Positions 40,872 to 49,933 of a stretch of 49,933 nt of DNA are shown here, one piece after another (position 1 is the first letter of the stretch; each line of letters begins with the position of its first letter). Both the position numbers and the translations under genes were made by a program. The notes under the pieces are model-generated. The model did not search any database, was not told the origin of the DNA, and saw only the letters and a program-made list of their open reading frames with translations. The stretch comes from Cochliopodium minus (taxonomy: Eukaryota; Discosea; Himatismenida; Cochliopodiidae). Location: the NCBI GenBank assembly GCA_024220525.1, contig JAMYWO010000048.1:1-49933 (forward strand), written 5' to 3'.

Positions 40872-41720
40872 ATGGATGATTTAATGATTCACCAAGTTCC
40901 TTTTGGTTTTGTTTTAAAACAAAAGAGTTTATTTCACACCAATAATTAATTCCAAACAATAACAGGCAGCGATGATGAAGATAATGAGACTATTGATCAA
41001 GATATCAAGATCGCAACTCCCAATTTGAATGGTCAATTTTATTCTAAATTTTTTTACATAATATCTTATATCGAAAGAAGAACCTATGATTCAAGAAAAT
41101 CATTTGACAATAATAAATAATTTCTTTCAGCAAATTACAATTTAGATATCGAAAAACAAGAAATTGAAGAGATTGAATCTTCCAATCATATCACAAATGT
41201 TAAAATTTTGCAAAAAGGCAAAATATATAAATATATTTTTATTCTTTGAATTCATTTTTAATTATTCATTCAAAGAGATAAAATTTCTGAAAGAGGTTAT
41301 TAAGAATCAATCTGATGTTATCAAGAATCAATCTGATGTTATTAAGAATCAATCTGAAGATATTAAGATACTATCTGATGTGATTACAGGATGGATGCAA
41401 TCTGTAAAAGAAACAAAAAAACTTAAGGAAATGAAACAAGAGATGAAGCAAAAATTGAGAATTAGAAGAAAATTGGATCACAGAAACGATCTAGAATTGA
41501 GAGGTATGCAATTTTAATTTAAACCTTCCTTGACATAAATTAAATTTGAATAGTTGAAAAGAAGCCCAATTTGTTCAACTTTCACACAGAGTATTCTATG
41601 TCTAACAAAAACTTGCTCAATTCTCCAATATTTCTTCCATCCAACACTGATGAAAGCTTCGAAGACTGTATATTAACTTTTTAATTATCAAATACTTATC
41701 TATCATTTGTTTTAGCATAA
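40872..41720 (+). CDS. unknown acidic coiled-coil protein with VIKNQSD repeats
   Basis: Not recognised. Six exons: 40872-40905, 40966-41031, 41131-41198, 41278-41503, 41554-41667 and 41716-41720, giving 170 aa with all phases closing. The last exon carries only the end of one codon and the stop. An acidic start (SDDEDNETIDQDIK) leads to a coiled-coil stretch in which VIKNQSD occurs three times in tandem (41300-41360), followed by a basic helix (KLKEMKQEMKQKLRIRRKLD) and a Ser/Asn-rich end. The heptapeptide repeats fit a coiled coil. The 5' end is uncertain because weak exons lie just upstream. Confidence 0.55.
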
Positions 41721-42045
41721 TCCTGTTGACAATTCCATCTCCGAAATTTATTAAGAAATAAACAAATTTTTAATTAAATTAGTAAATATATTCATTTAAT
41801 CCACAACACCTGTTCACTATACATGGACCACATTTTTTGAAAGTTAGAAACCTAAATAGATCCTCCTTGAAAAACAAAAAGAAGCTTAAATGAAGAAGGA
41901 TAGCTTCGTCATTGTTAATAAAATCTTGGGATTTGCTGATATTATTTATTAATTCTTTTAATTTGATCTTTTTGTAAAATTAAGTTTTTTTAAATTGTTT
42001 TTTTAATATTTTTTTAATTTTGTTTTTATTTTATAAAATACAAAG

Positions 42046-44815
42046 TTATATCCTTTTTTCCAATAAAGAAGAAACTTTTTCAATGTTTTCTTGTTTTATA
42101 GAATTACGTGCAAGTGAAAGAACTTTTAGATGTTTCATTTCAGAAATGATTTTGGTAAAAAAATTGAGAGAATCATCTGTGAGTGAACAGCCATTTAGTC
42201 TCAACACACTTAAATTTCTATTGGGAGGCAAAGAAGGCCCCAAAGAAGCAACACCAATATCACCAAAAGTATTAAAAGATAAATCAATCAAAGTTAATTT
42301 TTTTCTTTGGGAAAAACACTTTGAAAGTAAAATGATTCCTTCTTTGTTGATGTTGTTGTGGCTGAGGTCAATATCGTATAAATTCATGAGCAAACCCTTG
42401 TCGAAAATTAAATTTTTGAGGAGCTTGCAACCTTTGTCACCAATGTTACAGTGGAAAAGAGAAAGAGAGGAGAGCTCGTAGTGTTTAATAAAATGGAAAA
42501 TGAAATAAGGGTATTTAAGAGAATAATTGAAATTAATTTTGTGTAAAAGTAAAGTGTTAACAACAGAAGAATTTCTATAAAAGAGACAATGATAAAGAGG
42601 CAAAACATACTGAGAATATGCTAATTCAACATTGTGAGGATCAATCTGCTCTTTTTCATTCATGATGCTGAGTCTTGACATGTAAGAACGAGACAAAGTG
42701 TTGGACTGTTGTTGTTTCTTTTTGAGATCCACGTACAAATTGGGATTATTCCAGTCGTTTCCATTTTTTCCATTCAAAGAAAAGACTTGGGTGTATCTCT
42801 TTTTGGATTCTTTTACAAGACCAAACTCTTGCTTGGTTTCTTGGATGAAAGATCCATAAAACTCAAACTTTCCAATCTCTGATTCCAAAAAAGAGAACTC
42901 CCTTTTGATGCGAGGTTTCTCTACGTGAGGAATATTGGTGATGGTGTTCAACTCTAAAATTTTGGTGACATACTTGTTCATTTTCTCTGAAATTCTGTTA
43001 AACTTTTTGGAGCCTTTGGATTCGTTTTCAGGATCTTCTTTGGGCAAATTGTCGGCAATCTCCTTGTTGATAAAGTTGACAGTAGAGGAGATTTTCTGAA
43101 AAATGCGGACAATGTTGACACAACTAAAAGCAACAGACTCATTGGACAAAACGTCGTCCTCGGTGTAAGTAGAAAAGGAAAGGCAATGAAAAAGTTTTTG
43201 AGTTTGTAAAAGATAATGAAAACTAAGATAAATAAAAACAATGTATTTTCTAAATTTCTCGCTTTGCAACAACTGGTGGTAATGAGAATTCATGTGCCCG
43301 AAATCCAACTGCTTGAAATGTTCTGGCTTGGAATACATCATGAACTTGTTCTCGAAATTAAATTCAATGTTGTTTGCTTCGTATTTTGGTTCAAAAACAA
43401 AAGAGATGTCCGTGTTTGCTTTTATTAGTTTGAATAAAAATTGATTCTCTTCTTTCGTCTCCAATATTTCTTCGAGAACATCCAACTTTTTCGGTTTTTC
43501 GTTTTCCAAAATGTTGAAAAAGTGGAGCATATACTTTGTCAGTTTGTTTGACAACTCGAAATGTTTTTTCCACTGCAATGAATTATTCATTATGATCGAT
43601 TTATTCAGCAACAAATGTGCTTTCAAAAATAACTTTGGGGGAAAAAAAAAATGAAAAAAAAAATATATATATATTTCTGCAATCAGTTTTTTTTTTTTTT
43701 GATGATTTTAAAAGAATTGTTATTTAAAAAAAATATTTTTTTTTTTTACTTTTTCCCCATTATCTAAAAATTGTTCTATTTCAAGAAAGTTGGAAGCTTT
43801 GAATACTCTTTTTTGCTTGATTCTTTCTACATAGTTTGATCTTTTAAGCATGATGTCCCTCAAAACAGACAAATTGATTTCTTTTTTACACAACAGCTCC
43901 ATGAAAGAACTGAACTCACTCAAAAACAAGTTTATGGGCTCGTTAAAAAATCCTTTTCCACTTAACTAATAATTGTGCATATAATGAATTTTAAATAAAA
44001 TGATTCAAAAAAAAATGATAAATAAATTTTGAATATATTATTTTTTTTTACCCTTCTCTTTATTTTTAATTCGTATATCAACAAATTAATCTCATTGATA
44101 CTAAGGATTAGATTTTCATCCATTAAATTTTCCGATTTTAGTTTCATAGTTTCCTCTTTTTTAGAGAGAAAGGGAATAAAGTAAGATTTCTTCATGTTTT
44201 CTTTCATTATAAATTGGGGTGGGAGAATTTCAGAGATCTCCTTCATATAAATCATCCTCAAATTCTTTATTTGTTCAGATTCTATTTCTGAATACTTTTT
44301 CTTTATGGTTTTGATATAGCTAAATTATTTGGGTCAAAAAAGATGTGAAATAAAGAATTAGGCAAATAATTACTTCATGTTTTCATTGGATCTTATATTC
44401 GAGCTATCTGTGTTGTGAATTATTTTTGACTTTTGAAAATCTTCTACTGATGTTTGCTTTATTAATCCATTTCTAATTATTGTCTCCAATTGATTCCTTG
44501 TGTTTTCGAGGATATATTCGATAAGTTTTGGATCTCTAAGATTTTGTTCATTATCAATGAATATTTGCCAATTATGTTTTAATTTGAAATCAATTGATGC
44601 CTATTCATAATATGAATTTAAAATATGTTATATATTTTTTTTAATTCTTAAATTTAATGTTTTATTTGCTGGGGATTGCTTACCTCTCTCAGTCTATCAT
44701 AAATTTCATTTATCTTTCTCAAAAATTTATTATATATATCGAATTTTGTCTTCAATGTCTCATTAATCTTATCTACTATTAACTTTATTACTTCCATTTC
44801 ATATTTCGTTGACAT
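42046..44815 (-). CDS. leucine-rich repeat protein with long helical N-terminal region
   Basis: Five exons: 44815-44684, 44600-44374, 44319-44052, 43965-43750 and 43572-42046, giving 789 aa with closing phases. Residues 1-650 are mainly charged helices without a known motif. From about 650 to the end there are four or five ribonuclease-inhibitor-type repeats: LSSLSLFHCNIGDKGCKLLK, LYDIDLSHNNINKEGIILLS, LTLIDLSFNTFGDIGVASLG, LSVLRLNGCSLTDDSLNFFT and LKVLSLARNSIKQENIEKVS. These are protein-interaction modules as in NLR, RanGAP and CARMIL proteins. The long helical part could be regulatory; it is not a NACHT domain (no P-loop seen). The final exon was chosen to start at the TGG at 43572 because that acceptor restores phase. 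Confidence 0.82.
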
Positions 44816-45211
44816 TTGATTGAAGATATTTTAAGATGATCAATTTCCAAATATAAATAGTAGGGGCTGTTTCAATTCAAAAGAGAAAAATTTATCGAAA
44901 GAATTTTCTTTAATTTTATTTTTTATTTCACTTAAAAAATATTTCTTATAAATTTCTCAATATTTCAAAAAGGAAATTTATTAATTAAGTTGTATTTGTG
45001 AATGATTGATCTTGTTTTGAATGGAAAATTGTTCTCAATTTGAACTCTTTTGATCAAAATTTTTTTTCTGTTTTATACTAAATTCAAAAATAAAATATGA
45101 AAAATAAAAAAAAAAAAAATCAAACTTAGTTTTTTTTACTAAATTTATACTCTTTTACTCTAACAAACAAATACTTCAAACAAAACATACCCAAATTAAC
45201 AAAAATCAAAA
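44816..45211. other. divergent intergenic region
   Basis: About 395 bp between the LRR protein start (minus) and the next plus-strand start. AT-rich with A-runs; presumably promoters for both genes, but no motif is recognised. Confidence 0.4.
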
Positions 45212-45926
45212 ATGAGAATTACTAATATCAATAATAATAATGGAAATAAAAAATTGGACGAAATTATCAATAATAACAACATTTATCAAATCATTTTTTT
45301 TGAGACTTATGACGATGATTGCATTTATCCACCCAAAACTTCTGAAGTGATCGCATTCTGTCCATTTACCAAAATCCACTCGCGAGGGGGCAGTATTAAA
45401 GAAGCGCTTGGCAATTGGATGGATGAAGCGAGTTATAGGTTTGGCTTTCCCTTTACAACTCCATCTTTGCGATCTCGCAAGGTATGGTGCAATGAGTTCA
45501 AAGATGATGATGATAAAAAGCATCCTGTCTATGTAATTGACTATCAATTTGCCCATTCTGATAAGGTAGTCGTATTCCTCCCTGATACTTCCTCTTGGCT
45601 GCAATCTTCTGATGGTAAATTTTTAGTTTTGATGATTTTAGGACTTAATTATTAATTTTTTTTTTTTCACCAATTATTTTTCTATTTCAGAAAACTGGTT
45701 TTCACTTTTACCGAGATTATTTGAAGAAAAGGAAAGAGAGGAAGAAAAAGATCAGAAAGACATTTCCCAAAAAATGTCTTCATGGTTTGATGATAGATTC
45801 CTCTGTAGTGACGGTTAAATAATTTAAAAATCATTTTTTTGATTCATCTAATTTTTTTTTTTAATTACTCTAGTGATGGTCTTCAACAAAGCAACACTAC
45901 GAAAAGAAACGATAAAGTTGATATGA
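45212..45926 (+). CDS. unknown soluble protein
   Basis: Not recognised. Three exons: 45212-45614, 45691-45813 and 45874-45926, giving 192 aa. After an Asn-rich start, exon 1 encodes a compact-looking domain with IYQIIFFETYDDDCIYPPKT, VIAFCPFTKIHSRGGSIKEA, LGNWMDEASYRFGFPFTTPS and HPVYVIDYQFAHSDKVVVFL. Exon 2 is helical and acidic. In exon 3 another frame is open longer (to about 45983, Lys/Ser-rich), so either a different splice or a base error is possible there. The opposite strand of exon 1 is also open for about 400 nt, but it lacks a sensible composition and is rejected. No signal peptide or membrane segment. Confidence 0.6.
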
Positions 45927-46141
45927 ACATAAAATCAACTAAAACGAAAAGATCATCAAATAGTATGATCTCTTCAAAAAAATAACCAATTTCACAACCA
46001 ATGTTTCAATAATTTCAATTTCTCTTTGATTATTCAACAAAAAACCAAAAAAAAAACTTCAAAAAAGGATTTTACTTTTTAAATAGAATTTTCAATTAAA
46101 ATTAATTCAAAAAAAATTGTTTTGCTTTTAAAGATTCTATT

Positions 46142-48264
46142 ATGAATCCCTCTCCACCATTTCTTCTTCCTTCCATTCCTTCTCTTTATGAAAATGAAGA
46201 TATAATCAACAATTCTGATTTTGATTCTCTCCCATTCCAAAGAAATACAAGCATATCTATCAAATTTGTTGAAGGAAGTAAATTAATATTGATAGATTTG
46301 ATGATAAATAAGAAAGATCAACCAAAGCAAATTTTGACCAATTTATTTACAGAAGAAAATCTCCCTCCCTATCTTTACCTCAATTCTCTTTCTTGTTTGA
46401 ATTTGTTGTGCAAAGAGGATAGGAATGAATCTCTTTCTTCTTTGGTTTATGATCAAAATTTATTTTCATCTGGTCTCAAAATTTGGCCAAGTTTATTGCA
46501 AAGAGTATCTTCGATCAATTACAATGATAGCACTGAAAGAGATGATGAAAAATTATTCATTGAAGGATATAATTTTTTGCTATTTCATTCAAAGGAAACT
46601 AGAGAAACATTATTGTCTATGGAACAATCTTTACATGAATTGATGTTAAGGAAGAATGAAGAAAGAGATTCACAGATTGAACATTTGCATCAAATACAAT
46701 CACAAGAAATGGATTATCAACTCCAAACACAAGAAATGAATAAACCAACCTCTTTTCATACCACTCTAAATCCATCTTCAATCAATATCAATTCATTGGT
46801 TGGAAAACATCTGAATGAAATGAATTTGTTGGAACAAAAATTTGATAAAGAATTGAGTGAGACCATCAATCAACAGAGAATTCAATTCAGAGAGTTTGTG
46901 AAACAATTTTATGAAATAGAAGTTAATAATCCCACCAAACATACTCCTCTTTCCCCAACATCTACAAAACCAAGAGAGAAAAAAGGATCATCCTCTGGAA
47001 TCATTAAATCTATGAGAAAGGATTCTGCTCCCAATCTATCTGTCAATCCAAAATCCAAAACGAATCTTAAAAATTCTAACAAAAGCAATGAGAAGGATAA
47101 GAAAAAGCCTACCCAACCTTTTCCCATCATCAAATTACATCCCTATAGAACCTATTCCTCTTTGAATAATAAATTGCAAACACAGAACAAATTTGATTTT
47201 GGAGATAATAATAATAATACAAATAATCCCAATAATAACACTAATAATCCTATCAATAAAAAATGTATCGAGACATTAACGATTTATGTTGGGGCACAAT
47301 TAAAATCATTGTATAATATCCAGTTGTTTGTTGGATCTCCTTTGGATTTTCTTTTTGAAAAAGATATGGAAAAGAAAAAGAAATCCAACCTCCCTCTTTA
47401 CAGCTTTACAGATGGATTTGGTGCCATCATCTTGCTTGTTGATGATCAAATCAATTATAATATTTCCAACACCAACACCTCTTTTTTAAAAATTGCCAAA
47501 TCAAAGACAGAATTACACTTTGGCAGGTTCAAAAAAAAATTTTTTTTTTTACTTTTTAAATTTAATTTTGAAAAAAAAGTGTCGAAACACAAATAGAAGT
47601 GATTAAAAAACAATTTAGTTTTTTCAAACCCAGCATTGGTGATTTTTTTATCACAAATCATTCCAACTTGCCCAACACTCACCTCGTTTTCCATTTGGTC
47701 TCCCACTCATCCAAAGCTGAAAAAAAAACCAGCAAAAGCAAGAACAATACCGAAACAGTTGATCTTGATCAGCCTCTCATTTCTAATTCCCCTTCTCTTT
47801 CTTCTTCTTCTTCTGTTCCTTCCCCTCAAGATCTTTCTCTAGAAAACTTGTTGCAAGGTTTAAAAAATATTTTAAATATTGCAACTCAATACAATGTAAA
47901 CTTTTTTCTTTTTTTTTTTTAATTTTCATTTCAAAATTTTTTTAATATCAATTTTTATTTTTATTTTTAAAATTTAAAGGTTTCAACAATTACTGTTCCA
48001 CTTCTCCTTGTTGATGATTCACTTTCTGCTAAAAATTTCACCGACGAAGAATATTCCAAGAGAGTTTCGCAAGTTATTAAAGCAGTCAAATCTTTTTTGG
48101 TTTCTCGCTCAGTTTCTTCCGATGACGACAATAACAATCTCAACAATAATTTGAATCGTTCTGAAAATTCTCTCAAAACTATTCGTTTCATTTTACATGA
48201 AAATACTTCCAAGGAGAATATAAAAAGATGCGTTTCTATGATTCATTCTTATTTTTCCACTTGA
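46142..48264 (+). CDS. FERRY complex subunit 3 homologue (C12orf4 / DUF2362 family)
   Basis: Three exons: 46142-47526, 47580-47895 and 47980-48264, giving 661 aa against about 552 in human C12orf4. The family's C-terminal block is clear: IGDFFITNHSNLPNTHLVFH, LQGLKNILNIATQYNVSTIT and VPLLLVDDSLS, matching the GDFY.T.HSNL...H..FHL...GLRNIL..A..YDV.TI.IPLLL pattern. The middle helix KFDKELSETINQQRIQFREF also fits. The extra length is Ser/Asn/Lys-rich linker (residues about 265-370 and in exon 2). In animals this protein belongs to the FERRY complex, which binds activated Rab5 and carries mRNAs on early endosomes. The complex itself cannot be seen in this window. Assignment is from memory of the family pattern. 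Confidence 0.85.
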
Positions 48265-48446
48265 AATAATTTTTTATTTTTGTATATTTAAATTAATATT
48301 TTATAAAAAATTTTTACATTATTTCACTTTTTGGTATTTCGCATCTAATTAATAAAATAGAATCTCCTTTTAATCTTGTTCCTAAATTTCATTGAAAAGA
48401 AAAATTTTTTTTGAGCTTTTTGAATTAAAACAAAAAAAAAAAAAAA

Positions 48447-48931
48447 ATGAAACTCTTTCTGTTTTTTATTTTTGCCATTATACTTCAAGTACATTCACAA
48501 GATCATGTTGTATCTTTGGAAGAAAAATATCAATTCAATAAAGATGGATTTCTAATGATTAGTAAAAATTTACTTTCAAATAATAACAACCATCTCATTC
48601 AAACCAATCAAACCACAATTCAAAATAATCAATGACTCATTAATCATAAAAAAAAAAAAAGGGAATTTTATGAAAACATCATTACAAAAGATTTTGGGGA
48701 ACTTGTTTGATGCTACAGAAATTCAAGCAACCAAATTTTATAGATCAATTATAGAGAAGAATGAAGGTGATAAACCAATTTTTATTTTAATTTTATATTC
48801 AAATTTAATTCAAAAAAAAAAAAGCATGCAGAAAATACTTAAAAACAAGGATTGAAATTGCAACTGCAAATGAACTGAAGCAAGCCATTCAAGATTGCTC
48901 TGATATCAATCGTACAAAAAAAAAAATTTAA
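48447..48931 (+). CDS. small secreted protein
   Basis: Not recognised. Three exons: 48447-48561, 48662-48766 and 48825-48931, giving 108 aa with closing phases. A clear signal peptide (MKLFLFFIFAIILQVHS, cleavage before QDH) is followed by a helical, charged mature chain with two cysteines (ACRKYLKTR and QDCSDINR) and a Lys-rich end. It could be a small extracellular or vesicle-lumen protein. Without the first intron a short frame stops at 48635. Confidence 0.6.
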
Positions 48932-49107
48932 TCGATTATTTTCCATCAAAAAAACTTTTCATTTTTTTTATTTTGAAAGAGGGGGCAAACAAAAATTTGT
49001 TTTATCAAAGTAAACTTTTTAAAAATTTTTTTTTTTAATTTTTTTTTAATTTATTTTTAAATTAATTTTTATTTTTATTTTTTTATTGTTTATTTATTGT
49101 TATCTAG

Positions 49108-49933
49108 CTTTTTATGGAAACGCCTTGTTTTCTGCAACTGTGATCAGTTTGCTAGGTTTGGAAAACAACTCCAGCCCAAAGGAAGGGGCAATAAGTGTCA
49201 CTCTTGCAACTTTGATCATGGGTATAAAAATTTTTAAAAATATTTAAATTTCTTTTTATTTTATTATTTTATTATTTTATTATTTTTTATTTATTATTTT
49301 TTATTTTTTATTTTTTATTTTTTATTTTTTATTTTCTTATTTTTTATTTCATTTTTACATTTTTTTGTTTTCAATTTTTTTCTTATTTTTAATTTTTTTA
49401 TTAATTATTTTATTAATTATTTTTATTTCTTTTATTTAAATTTCTTATTATATTAACTTTATTATATTTTATTTATTTTATTTTATTTTTATTTTTTTTT
49501 TCTTCATATTTATTTTATATTTTTTTAATTAAAATTTATAAAAATATTTTTTTTCTAAAAAGCTGCCATTGGTCTTCCTGGTTATTTCGCCGCCATTTAT
49601 TTCTCCGAAAAGATTGGGCGTAAGAATCTCCAGATGGTTGGTTTCGCTGCTATGTGCGTCCTCTTTTTCCTGATGGGATTTCTACAAGAGAGACTCACTG
49701 CTTATCCCTCCATCTTCATCTCTATTTATGGTCTCACTTTTTTCTTTGGAAATTGGTTTGAATCATCTTTTTTAAAATAATTTAAAATGTTTTTTTTTTT
49801 TGAATTTTTTTTTTGAATTTTTTTTGAATTTTTTTTTTGAATTTTTTGTAAAATTTTTTTAATATTCAAATACATGGCAAGAAGAGATTTGTTTTGTTCC
49901 CTCCTGAGACTCATTCTCTCATGCATATTCATC
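49108..49933 (+). CDS. MFS transporter of the phosphate:H+ symporter type, internal fragment
   Basis: Exons 49108-49221 and 49563-49755 are clear: AFYGNALFSATVISLLGLEN (TM7-like) and AIGLPGYFAAIYFSEKIGRK then LQMVGFAAMCVLFFLMGF and IYGLTFFFGNW. The P.PGY......D..GR..LQ..GF block is typical of PHO84-type transporters and their organic-cation relatives. A further exon probably begins near 49875 and leaves the window. The first six membrane helices should lie upstream but are absent: only about 175 bp separate this exon from the stop of the secreted-protein gene. So this is another 5'-truncated gene that begins at an acceptor (TTATCTAG). The intron at 49222-49562 is nearly pure A/T. Confidence 0.82.

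Noticed and set aside
45206-45604. 132-codon minus-strand frame opposite the 45.2 kb gene
   Set aside because: The plus frame has a start, splice sites and a folded-looking composition; the minus frame has no matching splice context.

Overview
The window is AT-rich nuclear DNA of a free-living, amoeba-like protist. The genes are packed closely and have many short GT-AG introns, mostly starting GTAAAA or GTAAGT-like and ending in T-rich tract plus AG. Coding regions are rich in Asn codons and non-coding DNA is rich in A/T homopolymers and AAAAT-type simple repeats. The gene content fits an amoeboid phagotroph: Arp3, a class E (cAMP-receptor-like) GPCR, RasGEF, F-box, RING and LRR proteins, a secreted GH25 lysozyme and an endosomal FERRY3-like protein. 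I cannot fix the lineage; an amoebozoan or an Anaeramoeba-like organism would fit. There are no bacterial operons, rRNAs, tRNAs, CRISPR arrays or virus-like elements that I can support.

Layout. 1-840: 5' part of an acidic coiled-coil gene running off the left edge. 1.5-2.6 kb: pirin/YhaK-type cupin. 2.9-4.5 kb: Arp3. 4.6-5.5 kb: unknown helical protein. 5.6-6.8 kb: GH25 lysozyme with three 11-12 nt microexons. 7.0-12.8 kb: SMARCAL1-type annealing helicase with a zinc knuckle. 12.9-15.3 kb: flavin monooxygenase. 15.7-16.9 kb: C-terminal half of an MTO1/MnmG protein. 17.4-18.4 kb: fragment of an RCC1-like protein. 18.5-20.6 kb: LRR and F-box genes. 21.0-22.3 kb: C-terminal half of a GPCR. 22.6-23.4 kb: C-terminal part of a PhyH dioxygenase ending KDEL. 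23.5-24.8 kb: RING E3. 25.0-26.6 kb: SLC35-like transporter. 26.8-29.4 kb: SLC52 riboflavin transporter. 29.5-30.9 kb: two small membrane or secreted genes. 31.0-35.3 kb: 1,299-residue protein with 19 WxxF motifs. 35.4-36.0 kb: eIF4E. 36.0-37.2 kb: 5'-truncated unknown gene. 37.5-38.0 kb: C-terminal half of a RasGEF. 38.7-41.7 kb: small unknown genes around a protein with two RNA/DNA-hybrid-binding domains. 42.0-44.8 kb: LRR protein. 45.2-45.9 kb: unknown. 46.1-48.3 kb: FERRY3/C12orf4 homologue. 48.4-48.9 kb: small secreted protein. 49.1 kb to the end: fragment of a phosphate-type MFS transporter.

The most striking pattern is structural. At three places (about 16.9-17.4, 22.3-22.6 and 37.2-37.5 kb) two genes lie head to head. 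Both members lack their 5' halves, both start directly at an intron acceptor, and AT simple repeats separate them; the third case is a palindrome with a single N at 37310. The MFS gene at 49.1 kb is also 5'-truncated. Either the assembly was joined wrongly through intronic repeats, or the genome is truly rearranged there. Reading each truncated gene as a normal single-copy locus is unsafe until long reads cross the junctions.

Gene models were built by hand from reading frame, splice motifs and remembered family consensus. In every multi-exon model given with exon coordinates the intron phases close. No search or alignment was run.
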